A stretch of DNA of 64,000 bases, from positions 310,001 through 374,000 of the forward strand of contig NZ_QULN01000001.1 of NCBI RefSeq assembly GCF_003481705.1, read 5' to 3'. The notes under the pieces are model-generated. The model was not told the origin of the DNA. It made no database searches and worked only from the letters and a program-made list of their open reading frames with translations. The number at the start of each line of letters is the position of its first letter. The first letter of the stretch is position 1. This document shows positions 16,701-24,417 of this stretch, piece after piece. This stretch comes from Butyricicoccus sp. OM04-18BH (GTDB taxonomy: Bacteria > Bacillota > Clostridia > Oscillospirales > Butyricicoccaceae). Position numbers and translations under genes: made by a program.

Positions 16701-17327
16701 CGTGCAGCCGGTGATGTACGGACGTGCGTCCATAATGGTTGCAAAATTGTGATTATTCGGGTTCGTAGCGGCAGCACGGGGAAGCTGCACCAGCGCCTTT
16801 ACGAGATCGAGCTTGCCATCGCCGTCGGTGTCGTAGTTGGTCTCAACGTAAACCGAGTAGCGGATGATGTCGCTCTTATCGTTGCTGTAGCCGTCCTTGG
16901 TCGGAACGCCGCTTGTGTACGGGAAAATCGGCTGTGCAACGCCGTTTACGAACAGCGGAGTGCCGTTCTTTACTGCATTGCGCAGGTTAACAGCTGCTGT
17001 GCTGTTTGCCATCGTGTGCAGCTCTTCCAGCGAGCAGGCTGCGGAACCGTCGAACTTGTCATCTGCGATGCCTACGCTCTTCGCCATAGCGATGTAGTCG
17101 CTGTCGCCGCTCGGGAACTGCGTTTCCTTCATGCCGCAATCCAGCAGAATGTACTTGACCGCATTCAGCTTGGTCAAGCCGCCGCTCTGTGCCGAAGCTT
17201 CGAGCGCCGCATAGGTCGATACCTGCTGTCCGTCATCGCCGCTGTTTGCATCAACAGCGCCCGCCTGACAGGTGAACGACAGGATCATGGAAAGCACCAG
17301 CGCGAGGCTGGCCGCTCTCTTCTTCAT
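13725..17327 (-). CDS. SLH-anchored X-Pro dipeptidyl-peptidase-like S15 hydrolase
   Basis: 1200 residues from the ATG at 17325-17327 (GAGGGAG upstream); an earlier in-frame Met lacks a binding site. A signal peptide (MKKRAASLALVLSMIL..., cleavage near the AGA-VDA segment) is followed by an S15/CocE-type alpha/beta hydrolase: the nucleophile Ser358 lies in GRSYGGT, later HGLNDDNVR and HQGAHI supply Asp and His. Then come a galactose-binding-like beta domain, two InlB-like repeat modules, a Ser/Gly linker and three SLH domains (from about 1041). It should cut X-Pro dipeptides, or act as an ester/amide hydrolase, outside the cell while bound to the wall. Confidence 0.88.
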   Translation of the reverse strand: MKKRAASLALVLSMILSFTCQAGAVDANSGDDGQQVSTYAALEASAQSGGLTKLNAVKYILLDCGMKETQFPSGDSDYIAMAKSVGIADDKFDGSAACSLEELHTMANSTAAVNLRNAVKNGTPLFVNGVAQPIFPYTSGVPTKDGYSNDKSDIIRYSVYVETNYDTDGDGKLDLVKALVQLPRAAATNPNNHNFATIMDARPYITGCTDNGDDRKFTYKEGDLGYDLNSLYGSAKYQRVSNREMSTMDAAKKATADEWYYVSPYESGSWGDFYDYEDLDWYDYFLVRGYAVVEVGGLGTRGSEGLETCGADVETDAFKCVVEWLAQNSRRVAYTDKENNIKITADWSNGNVAMTGRSYGGTTDFAVASTGVANLKTIVPVAGIASWYEYTNSQGISTGRNPAYSDNLGFYCAGRYIDEDDWNSMKDVYQKYLNRIYNDQIALNGDYGTHWATRDYTAGNAGKKTDNSETYGNFRCPVLIVHGLNDDNVRTKQFQLMYDAFKNANQNVKLLLHQGAHITPDYDSHKTSLLIGDETYNSILNKWFSHYLYGVENGAENMATVTVQSNIVDGGWFTSKTWPTSDEASAYANTLTLTNSETGTTTINSNMTGISSWRDAFTTASTSASAMYTYDVKADTVIKGTVKVNIKATPIQHPDKQAVEAADFEAVEAAPRGVDHEEIMNPDNQVADEEEYDAEDEYGIAVMRAGSNSRDALMMSAMLVDVSDEAFQSYTTSVTENKTGAVNWVGSGAEDYDVIKFKPTTSKYKIIARGWIDLANPGAGFSSASAANEVRLEDGKYRNYTVYLQPNYYTVKAGHKLALVVYTYEPGKVDDEHFENYGITIDNTALSAVIPVENGQYTATMSAVDNKYCVSTSAKNGKVTGLESSVVAAGTEVTLTATADSGYDFSGWTVNGEAVEGGATKTFTINGNTTITANFTVHHSSSGGGSSSGSSTTVSASKSDNGSVSVDKTSASKGSTVTVTVKAKDGYKLDKLTITDAKGNTVDVTKKSDGKYTFTMPEGKVTVTPTFSKIEDTKPSKNGFDDVASSDWFADAVKYVADKGLMSGTGSDKFAPSATTTRAMLMTVLARYAGEDTTGGATWYEKGMEWAKAKGVSDGTNPNANITREQLVTMMYRYAGSPKADGKLDSFSDAASVSTYAASAMHWAVANGIVNGSNGKLNPQNNATRAEVAAILMRFCEMSK

Positions 17328-17587
17328 GTGTACTCCCTCTTTCGTGGTAAATATAGGATTTCTGCACCTGTCTTTATCATTCAAAGATGGATATTTTACC
17401 GCTCCTTCGAATTTTAATACAAATGCTTTTTAAGCATACTCGTTTACTATGGAAAAGTCAAGGAATTTTGAACAGAACAGGTGAAAAATGTCTAAAAATT
17501 TCACCCAGAAAACCAAAACAAGAGCCGACAGAAAATCCATCAGCTCTTGCAAGAGGATAAATGTAAGCGTATCCGGCAATGACTCAA

Positions 17588-17740
17588 TCAGTCGTTGTAG
17601 AAATCCAGACGGTCGGTCAGCGGAATAGCCTCAATCAGGCCGGACTTCTGGCTCTTCAGGCAGGAGTCCGTAGTAACAGCTGCACAGCAGCCGTCCCAAG
17701 CAGAAGCAGCAGCCTTGCAGTGAATTCCCTGCTCACGGCA
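17588..17740 (-). pseudogene. Remnant of a Gfo/Idh/MocA-type dehydrogenase C-terminus
   Basis: A frame of 50 residues between two stops reads ...KAAASAWDGCCAAV... and ends LDFYND before TGA at 17588-17590. The AWDG...AA..DSCLKSQ pattern resembles the last helix and strand of Gfo/Idh/MocA dehydrogenases, as in the cluster at the window start. There is no start codon or binding site, and the 597-residue gene overlaps its 5' end. It is probably what remains of a dehydrogenase gene after an insertion or deletion. The rest of the spacer 17328-17587 holds only AT-rich leader sequence of the peptidase gene and a weak AAGAGC/GCTCTT hairpin. Confidence 0.45.
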
Positions 17741-19526
17741 TCAATTCGTCAATTTTCTTCAGCAGAATGTCGCGTGCGTCCTTTATCAATCGCTGCTGGA
17801 TAATCGTTTCCATCAACACACTATACAATTCGTCAGAATTCATCTCGCGAGTCAGCCAGTGTTCGCCGTTCCTGCTCTGTTCGTTCCATTTCTCCATCCA
17901 CGCATCGATATTCTTTCTTCCGTTGTTTTCTGCTGCTTTCAGGCAGATCTCTTTCATATGCGTTACATCTGGACATCCAGAGTCCCACTCTTTTAAGTAT
18001 TCTGCTATCGTTTCGTCTGAAATACGAATTTGTCTCGATTCACCACTAATATACCGTGCAAAATCTGCATTATTCATCATTGCCCAGAAACCATCAATAT
18101 GTACGGGGGAAGCCGCCTCGCAGCAATATAATTCGCTCGGATCGAATTGCAGGCATTGCTGAGCATTTTCGTAATACCTCCACGCGAGGCTCACCGGATC
18201 ATCCATTAACCTGTACTTTTCAAGCGTCGTTTTCCAGAGCTCCGCCTCTTCCTCAGACAGAATTCTGTAGCCATGCAATTTAAGAAAATACAGAAGGTTT
18301 TCTCGCACTGTTTCTTCGTTATCATGAAGGAGCTCACAAACGTCGAGCAGCAGCAGCAGCCGCGCTTTCCGTTGTTTTTCCTCGCTCGGTTCCTTTTGAT
18401 ATACATTTGCAGGAAATGATACTTCATCTAGGTTCAAATCTCGTTTCCCATCTTTACGAGCGGCAATACAGTCCCTCTTTTGAATACAGATCAGCAAGAA
18501 CACGAACGCGGTATGCTTAGCAGCATGTCGAGCAAGCTGCAGCGCCTCTTTTATATTCTCCATATCCGGAACATTTTTACCTCGTGTCGCCTTAAGATAA
18601 GCTGTCACGCTCTTTTTCAGATACTCAGCATCACAAACGTTACTGCAATCACTCCATTCGCCTATAACCTCGAACGTAGTTTTGCTGTGGCTGTTCCATT
18701 CTGTGCAGAATTCCCGATATTCGTTCAGGGATTTCTGACGTTCCAGATACTGTTTCAGCGCCTCTGCGTCGCGCTTCATATATTGACCCTCGAATTTTTT
18801 GTGATCCTTCTCTAAGCGCCGGTGCTCCCGATAAGCGCTCATAAACGCCGAAAAGTAGCGCACATAGAAATCCACGGCCCGGTTTTCCGTCAACACAGCA
18901 TCCGGAACCCACTGCTTAATCTGCGCTGTAAGCGCCTGCGCCTCCTGTCCGTCGGGCGCGTTCTCGTTGGCATTATGCAGCTCTCGCGCATAATACTGCA
19001 TGCCGTTCCGCGTCGCGCGAGCATATTCCGCCAGCGCTTTCAGCGTGCTTTCATACATTGGACGAACCATCTGCTCCAGTTTGTCGATTTGTTCCTGTTT
19101 CTTTGCGCTGCAATATTTGTCCCAAGCTCGCTCGACACAAACAGCATATGCCTGCTGCGTGCCTTCTCCATACTGCTTCAACAGCTCATGCAAATGCGAA
19201 CGATTGACCCGGTCGTCTTCATAGTTGCTGCTAAAGAGTGTGCTGCGATCCGCAAGCAACGCATCTACGATTTTCATGTCCGTAATATTTTCCGCATAGC
19301 TGTTGATGAAGGCCACCTTATGTCCCAGCACCCGATAAACTTCGTTGGGTCGGCTGTGCGGCAAACCGCATGCTGCGGCAAACGCAGTGCGCGCGTCATT
19401 GACGGCGTCTTCCTGCTCCACACTCGCGCAGCTCATATCGTCCGCCAGAATTTTCCTTTTCTCCAACGTGTACTGTCTTTGGCTGCCCCTTGGCCTGATT
19501 TCAACGAAATGATTGTCTTTTTGCAT
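17733..19526 (-). CDS. Hypothetical protein, 597 residues, helical and charged
   Basis: I do not recognise a family. The ATG at 19524-19526 has GAGGGG nine bases upstream; one at 19532 is also possible. The sequence is rich in Glu, Lys, Arg and Cys and looks almost wholly alpha-helical. It has a coiled-coil-like stretch around 110-300, no signal peptide and no membrane segment. A hydrophobic patch (FVFLLICIQKRDC) is in the middle. It lies in the island between the SLH peptidase and the ATPase operon and is transcribed away from the latter. It could be a phage- or defence-related protein, but nothing in it proves this. Confidence 0.7.
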   Translation of the reverse strand: MQKDNHFVEIRPRGSQRQYTLEKRKILADDMSCASVEQEDAVNDARTAFAAACGLPHSRPNEVYRVLGHKVAFINSYAENITDMKIVDALLADRSTLFSSNYEDDRVNRSHLHELLKQYGEGTQQAYAVCVERAWDKYCSAKKQEQIDKLEQMVRPMYESTLKALAEYARATRNGMQYYARELHNANENAPDGQEAQALTAQIKQWVPDAVLTENRAVDFYVRYFSAFMSAYREHRRLEKDHKKFEGQYMKRDAEALKQYLERQKSLNEYREFCTEWNSHSKTTFEVIGEWSDCSNVCDAEYLKKSVTAYLKATRGKNVPDMENIKEALQLARHAAKHTAFVFLLICIQKRDCIAARKDGKRDLNLDEVSFPANVYQKEPSEEKQRKARLLLLLDVCELLHDNEETVRENLLYFLKLHGYRILSEEEAELWKTTLEKYRLMDDPVSLAWRYYENAQQCLQFDPSELYCCEAASPVHIDGFWAMMNNADFARYISGESRQIRISDETIAEYLKEWDSGCPDVTHMKEICLKAAENNGRKNIDAWMEKWNEQSRNGEHWLTREMNSDELYSVLMETIIQQRLIKDARDILLKKIDELMP

Positions 19527-19691
19527 TCTCATATTCCCCTCTCATCGGCTATTTTCGATGAATTGCGTGCTCCGTCGTATGCCTCATCAAAGTTTTTCGA
19601 ACTTTTTCGTCTCATAAATCTATATTTTCCTCGCAAATACCGAAATTCGCATTAAAACAACGTCTGAATAGTGCTTTTTATTTTTCTCCCT

Positions 19692-19767
19692 TATAATAAG
19701 TCCATCAAGCAATTTTTCGAGCAGCAATGCTGGAAACAGCGGAATTTCCGGGAAGTTTTCCCGGAAA
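19692..19767 (+). promoter_or_regulatory. Promoter -10 and operator-like inverted repeat of the island ATPase operon
   Basis: TATAAT at 19692-19697, without a clear -35, is followed by a 10-bp inverted repeat, TTTCCGGGAA (19745-19754) and TTCCCGGAAA (19758-19767), separated by GTT. It is 23 bases before the first gene. A dimeric repressor site is a reasonable guess. Confidence 0.5.
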
Positions 19768-19790
19768 AACGCGAAAGGAGTAAAGACCCT

Positions 19791-20078
19791 ATGCAACATG
19801 TTAAGCATTTCAACCGTTGGTCAGACCCACCGCACGACGGCAAGAAGACCGCACGCCGCCGCACTATCGGCAACGTCAACCTTTTCATTGTCCCCTCCCT
19901 GCATCCGAAGCAGGAGTCGGACAAGACTGCCGTCGAGGCGCCGCCCGATGTGATCGCTGCTGACACCGCAATGGAAGAGCTGACCGAGTGTCCTGCGCTT
20001 CCGGCATCCGCTGAGGACGAAGCAGCAGGCTGGGACTGGGACAAAACCAATATTGACGAATTCGAGGAGGAACAATAA
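19791..20078 (+). CDS. Small acidic island protein, 95 residues
   Basis: The ATG follows AAAGGAG at good spacing. The first 30 residues are basic (HVKHFNRW...KKTARRRT); the rest is acidic and ends WDKTNIDEFEEEQ. No family is recognised. Its stop lies one base before the ATPase start, so the two are co-translated. A partner, loader or inhibitor of that ATPase would fit this layout. This is inference. Confidence 0.65.
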   Translation: MQHVKHFNRWSDPPHDGKKTARRRTIGNVNLFIVPSLHPKQESDKTAVEAPPDVIAADTAMEELTECPALPASAEDEAAGWDWDKTNIDEFEEEQ

Positions 20079-20079
20079 A

Positions 20080-21846
20080 ATGGAAATTTACAACATCGCC
20101 TACAATCTTTATGTTCAGGACGGCGAGCATGAGCCCAAGCAGATGACTAACTTCACCCCGGTGATTGAAACCGCGTACTATCCTCTGGAGAGTTCACAGG
20201 ACGACATCCCGGCATACCTGGGTATCCAGCTGATTTTAGAGGACGGTTCCGTGCGCAGCCTTACCCTGCCCATGACCTCAAATCTGGCACGCACAATTGT
20301 CGCCGAAGAGCCGCGCGCTGTGCTCCTCAAGACCGGTTATGCACCTCTCGTCCAGAAGTACATCGTCGACCAGCTTTCCAAAACTGGGCGCTCCGGTGAG
20401 TGCCAGCGCGGCGTTTACCTGCCGGGCAACGGCACCTACCGTCTGGCGGATGGTCAGCATGTCACCGTGTGGAACGGACGTGTCGCAGGTTCGACCAAGC
20501 TCGAGGTTCCGTATATGATCAAGCCGACCAACACCTATCGCATTACGAATAGTATCGACAGACCGGTGCCGACTCTGGTCAGGACGTTGCTTGAGAACGA
20601 TGCAGCTCTGGTTTTGCCTGTGGCCTATGCCCTGCTTGTCTCGCGTCGCGATGTTCTGACTGCCGAGCAGCATCCGCTGCAGGGCGGTCTGTACATAACC
20701 GGCGTTCAGTCGAGCGGCAAGACGACGCTTGCCCGTCGTGTCTTCGGATACACGGAACGTATCGGAATCCCTGGCAAGGCGGCTCTCGTGCTCGAAGCGG
20801 TGAGCACAGAAGCATCCGTGCGCGACACGCTTTCGGAGAACCCGGGATGTGTGGTCATCATCGACGACCTCGCCCATTCCTCCTCGCGTACCATCGAAGC
20901 GCATCGCAAGAAGCTCGGCGGTGCCATGCTCCGTCTGGCTGCCAACGAAGGCGACTCTACCAAGAAGGGTAAAACCGGGAAGACCGATCATCGCGATTGC
21001 ACCTCCGGAATTGCCTTGACAGCTGAGTTCGTGCTGGACGGCGTTTCCGAGCTCACACGCAGTATTTTCGTGTACCTTGAAAAAAAGTTAAATCTGACCG
21101 AGGACGTCCGTCCAGCTCTGATCGGGGCAATCCTTGAAGATTTTGCCGACTGGTTCGCGGATAACTATGAGCATGCCATCGAACTGCTTCATAAAATCGC
21201 TGACTCGCCGGATATTCTAAAAAATCTTCGAGTTGATGGTGCGGATGAGTTCACTGAACTGCTTACGCGCGAGCGCCGCATTCAGGACAACCTCGCTCTG
21301 CTCCAGTGGGCTTTTGTATGCATGGTCGAGATGATCAAATCGACCGTCAAGCTGTCCCCTCACCGGGAGCAGGCGCTCTATGAAAAGTTCTGGATGGCCG
21401 TTCATCTCTCTGTCAGCAAACAGGTGGATGAATTCGCCAAAATCCGTACGCATCTCAAGAAGGGTAATATCGCTCATCTTCTCTGCGAAGCGATTGACTG
21501 CGATGAATTTCAGCTTTGTCGTAAAAAATCGAAACTTTTCAAGAGAAACGGTATCGTCTGGAAAGAAAAGAATGGCGTCATCAAACAGGTCGGCATCAAG
21601 CAGACCGCACTTGTCCAGTTTATCCGCAACCAGAACGGCTATCAGAACTACTCCAGTCGAAAGATTACCGACTATCTAAAGGATATCGGCTGTCTGACCA
21701 TAAATGAGGATAAGAGCAATACCGTTCACCTCGGCAAGATCAAGGACGGCAAACGTTCCCTGCCTCGTGTTCTGCTGATTGATGTAGAGACGCTGCGTGA
21801 CAACGCCGAGAAATATGACCTTTTCGAGCAGCAGGCACACGAATAA
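20080..21846 (+). CDS. P-loop ATPase, DUF927/primase-helicase-like
   Basis: 588 residues from the ATG at 20080, behind AGGAGG. Walker A is GVQSSGKTTL (from residue 208) and Walker B is VVIIDDLAHS (from 258). An N-terminal domain of about 180 residues precedes the ATPase. The C-terminus (QVGIKQTALVQFIRN...SSRKITDYLKDIG) looks like a winged helix. This layout is like the DUF927 and phage/plasmid helicase-like ATPases of integrative elements, which work in element replication. No TOPRIM or polymerase motif is seen. It is cotranscribed with the acidic 95-residue protein and lies upstream of the recombinase module. Confidence 0.7.
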   Translation: MEIYNIAYNLYVQDGEHEPKQMTNFTPVIETAYYPLESSQDDIPAYLGIQLILEDGSVRSLTLPMTSNLARTIVAEEPRAVLLKTGYAPLVQKYIVDQLSKTGRSGECQRGVYLPGNGTYRLADGQHVTVWNGRVAGSTKLEVPYMIKPTNTYRITNSIDRPVPTLVRTLLENDAALVLPVAYALLVSRRDVLTAEQHPLQGGLYITGVQSSGKTTLARRVFGYTERIGIPGKAALVLEAVSTEASVRDTLSENPGCVVIIDDLAHSSSRTIEAHRKKLGGAMLRLAANEGDSTKKGKTGKTDHRDCTSGIALTAEFVLDGVSELTRSIFVYLEKKLNLTEDVRPALIGAILEDFADWFADNYEHAIELLHKIADSPDILKNLRVDGADEFTELLTRERRIQDNLALLQWAFVCMVEMIKSTVKLSPHREQALYEKFWMAVHLSVSKQVDEFAKIRTHLKKGNIAHLLCEAIDCDEFQLCRKKSKLFKRNGIVWKEKNGVIKQVGIKQTALVQFIRNQNGYQNYSSRKITDYLKDIGCLTINEDKSNTVHLGKIKDGKRSLPRVLLIDVETLRDNAEKYDLFEQQAHE

Positions 21847-21860
21847 GCCTATTTTTAGTA

Positions 21861-21946
21861 TATCACCTGCGGTATTGAGCCGCAACGCAGACATGATGCC
21901 GCAGGTGGCTGATACGGCGAAATCCGATTATCCTCCACCAGCCGTA
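21861..21946 (+). repeat. Two consecutive inverted repeats in the spacer before the recombinase module
   Basis: CACCTGCGG (21864-21872) pairs with CCGCAGGTG (21899-21907), extended by TATCA/TGATA. ATACGGC (from 21912) pairs with GCCGTAT (about 21940-21946). No T-run follows. These may be RNA structure or protein-binding sites. A -10-like TATAGTATAAC comes just after. Confidence 0.55.
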
Positions 21947-22015
21947 TATATAGTATAACAGTGGAAAGAATATACAATGTCTCCGTTATCCACCCAAACC
22001 AAAGGAGGTCACCCC

Positions 22016-22225
22016 ATGCTCAAGCCCACCTGTCCCCTTCCCGACATCCGCGAAGCGCGTATCGACCCGAGCCTGCCGGTGAACGAGCGGCTGCGCCTGT
22101 TCGCCGCCGCCATCGGCGACCCGCACCGCTTCCGCGTCGGCGACACCGAGGTCGAGGTACTGTTTGACGACAGCGCGCCCAGCCTGCAAGCCTGCCTGAC
22201 CGGCATGTGCAGACAGCTGCAATAG
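22016..22225 (+). CDS. Small DUF6870-like protein beside the recombinase
   Basis: 69 residues from the ATG at 22016 with AAAGGAGG upstream. DIREARIDPSLPVNERLRLF followed by a short sheet (FRVGDTEVEVLF) and a C-terminal helix resembles the small DUF6870-type proteins that accompany serine recombinases in clostridial mobile elements. Function unknown. A role in excision control or recombinase binding is plausible only from context. Confidence 0.6.
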   Translation: MLKPTCPLPDIREARIDPSLPVNERLRLFAAAIGDPHRFRVGDTEVEVLFDDSAPSLQACLTGMCRQLQ

Positions 22226-22255
22226 TGTCAAAAACCGGATAATATATCTTGAAAC

Positions 22256-22284
22256 TTGCGGTACGCTGCGCGCTGTGGTACAAT
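22256..22284 (+). promoter_or_regulatory. Promoter of the large serine recombinase gene
   Basis: TTGCGG (22256-22261), 17-base spacer, TACAAT (22279-22284). The recombinase can therefore be expressed independently of the preceding small gene. Confidence 0.55.
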
Positions 22285-22340
22285 AAATGTGCAAACACAG
22301 TCATCAGCGTGCCGCCTGTTTTTTGGAAGGAGGCACCCCA

Positions 22341-24005
22341 ATGGCTCGAAAAAGTAAATATGAGCATTCATCCGCAAAATTATCCACAGCCCTGTGGAAA
22401 CCCGCACTCTATATTCGTCTCTCACGCGAGGACGGCGACCGCGAAGAAAGCAACAGCATCGCCAGCCAGCGCGAGCTGCTGACCGAGTTCGTAGACACGC
22501 AGACCGACATGACCGCGCCCCGTCTGTATACCGATGACGGCTGCACCGGCACCGACTTCGACCGGCCGGACTTTCAGCGCATGCTCAATGACCTGCGCGC
22601 AGGCATCATCAACTGCGTGATCGTCAAGGACCTGTCGCGTTTCGGCCGTAACTACGTCGGTGTCGGCGAGTATCTGGAACATGTTTTTCCCCTGCTGAAC
22701 GTGCGCTTCATCTCGGTCAGCGACAACGTGGACAGCTTTGTTGACCCGCGTTCAATCAACAGTCTGATCGTACCGTTCAAGAACATTCTAAATGACGAAT
22801 ACGCCCGCGACATCTCCAACAAGGTTCGCGCATCACTTGATTTGAAGCGCCGACAGGGCAAATTCATCGGCTCGTTCGCGTCCTACGGCTATCGCAAGGA
22901 CCCGAATGACCACAGCCGCCTGCTCATCGACGAGGCGGCCGCCGCCGTTGTCCGCGATATTTTCGACTGGTTTCTCGCCGGAATGAGCGTGCTTGGCATT
23001 GCAAAGCGGCTGAATGAGCAGCGCATCCCCAATCCATCTGCCTACAAGCGTCAGCAGGGCATGAACTATCAGCACCCTGCCTCGGACAATCTGGACGGTC
23101 TGTGGCCGGACAGCTCCGTGCGCCGTATCCTGCACAATCCTCTCTATACCGGCACTATGGTACAGGGTAAAAACCGTATGAAAAGCTACAAGCTGCACAT
23201 CAGCGAGGCAGTCCCAAAAGAGGAATGGATCACTGTCGAACAGACGCACGAGGCGATTATCCCGCAGGAACTGTTTGATCAAGCGCAGTCCCTTTTCGAG
23301 CGTGATACGCGCACCGCGCCAACGCGCAAGCAGGTCTACCTGTTCTCCGGTTTTCTCCGCTGCGCGGACTGCGGCAAGGCGATGAACCGCAAGCAGATTT
23401 CCCAGCCCTATGGCAGCTACCATTACTACATCTGCTCGACGTTCAAGAAGCAGCACAGCGGCGCCTGCACCAAGCACACCATCCGCAGCGACCGTCTGGA
23501 ACAGGCCGTGCTCGAGACGCTTCGCAGCCAGATCGCTCTGGCGGTCGAGATGGATGAACTGATTGCCGAGATCAACCGCCGCGGCGCGCGCAGCCGTTCC
23601 GCAGACCATCTGCAAACCGAGCGGGCACAGCTTGAAACCGAGCGTGAGCGCATCGAGCAGATGAAGCTGTCCCTGTATCCGGACTGGAAAGCCGGAGACA
23701 TCTCCCGCGAGGAATACCATCAGCTGAAGGAGCAGTTTGAGCAGCAGCAGGCCAGGCTGGACACGCGCATCGCGTCCCTGCAAACGCGCATCGACGAGGC
23801 GCAGAACGGCGTAGATGAAACCAACTCCTTCCTGTCGCAGTTCGTCAAATACCGCAGCCTGCAAACGCTGACGCGCGAGGTCGTTGTCGAACTCATCGAC
23901 ATGATTTACGTCCATGAGGGCGGCAAAATCACGATAAAATTCAAGTTTTCGGACGCCTATGCGGCAGCGAAGGACTATATCCGCAAACATGAAAAAACTG
24001 CATAG
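22341..24005 (+). CDS. Large serine recombinase (site-specific integrase)
   Basis: 554 residues from the ATG at 22341, preceded by GGAAGGAGG. The resolvase domain has YIRLSRED with catalytic Ser28 and VIVKDLSRFGRNYV. The Recombinase domain follows (NDEYARDISNKVRASLDLKR...). A zinc ribbon (CADCGKAM...CSTFKKQHSGAC) and a coiled-coil (about 430-500) complete the integrase architecture. The gene ends about 20 bases before a truncated spoVAD. Large serine integrases usually lie next to their attachment site, so this enzyme probably inserted the left-hand island into spoVAD and can excise it with a directionality factor. Confidence 0.93.
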   Translation: MARKSKYEHSSAKLSTALWKPALYIRLSREDGDREESNSIASQRELLTEFVDTQTDMTAPRLYTDDGCTGTDFDRPDFQRMLNDLRAGIINCVIVKDLSRFGRNYVGVGEYLEHVFPLLNVRFISVSDNVDSFVDPRSINSLIVPFKNILNDEYARDISNKVRASLDLKRRQGKFIGSFASYGYRKDPNDHSRLLIDEAAAAVVRDIFDWFLAGMSVLGIAKRLNEQRIPNPSAYKRQQGMNYQHPASDNLDGLWPDSSVRRILHNPLYTGTMVQGKNRMKSYKLHISEAVPKEEWITVEQTHEAIIPQELFDQAQSLFERDTRTAPTRKQVYLFSGFLRCADCGKAMNRKQISQPYGSYHYYICSTFKKQHSGACTKHTIRSDRLEQAVLETLRSQIALAVEMDELIAEINRRGARSRSADHLQTERAQLETERERIEQMKLSLYPDWKAGDISREEYHQLKEQFEQQQARLDTRIASLQTRIDEAQNGVDETNSFLSQFVKYRSLQTLTREVVVELIDMIYVHEGGKITIKFKFSDAYAAAKDYIRKHEKTA

Positions 24006-24030
24006 TCCTAAAATACCATCTTCCCCCGCT
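24006..24030 (+). mobile_element. Probable right attachment junction (attR) of the island in spoVAD
   Basis: The recombinase stop is at 24003-24005. Recognisable SpoVAD homology starts at Pro-Ala-Ala-Cys-Asp-Thr, encoded from 24025. In intact SpoVAD this segment is preceded by a conserved Met-Gly-x-Ala-Met-Ala motif, which is absent here. The crossover therefore lies in this short interval. The left junction is not in the window. Confidence 0.55.
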
Positions 24031-24417
24031 GCCTGCGACACGCTTTCCTGCCTGCTGCGCGAGCTCGGCGCACAGCCGACCGACTTTGACTGCATCGTGA
24101 CCGGCGACCTCGGCAGGGTCGGCGCAGATCTGCTGCTGACGCTGCTGCGCGAAGACGGCATCGACCTCTCCCCGGTCTATTCGGACTGCGGCATCCTGCT
24201 GTTCGGTGATACACAGGACGCTCATGCAGGCGGCTCCGGCTGCGGCTGCTCGGCGGCCGTGCTGTGCGGACCGCTTCTGCGCGATATGCACGAAGGGAAG
24301 ATACGCCGCATGATATTCGCCGGGACCGGCGCGATGATGAGCCCGACCTCCGTGCAGCAGTCACAGCCGATCGCCGGAATCTGTCACGCAGTCGTGCTGG
24401 AAAGGAGCGGCGCATGA
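24022..24417 (+). pseudogene. spoVAD: 3' third of spoVAD, separated from its 5' part
   Basis: About 131 codons match the C-terminal part of SpoVAD: TDFDCIVTGDLGRVGADLL, DCGILLF, AGGSGCGCSAAVL, FAGTGAMMSPTSVQQSQPIAGICHAVVLE. Full SpoVAD, a thiolase-fold protein of the spore dipicolinic-acid channel, has about 340 residues. An ATG at 23989 inside the recombinase could start a short product without function. The upstream two thirds are not in this window. The stop overlaps the spoVAE start by four bases, as in normal spoVA operons, so this is the native 3' flank of an insertion. Confidence 0.85.

Noticed and set aside
13842..17417. 1191-codon open frame on the + strand opposite the S15 peptidase
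   Set aside because: Long only because the peptidase codon bias leaves few stops in that antisense frame. No domains, no start signals.
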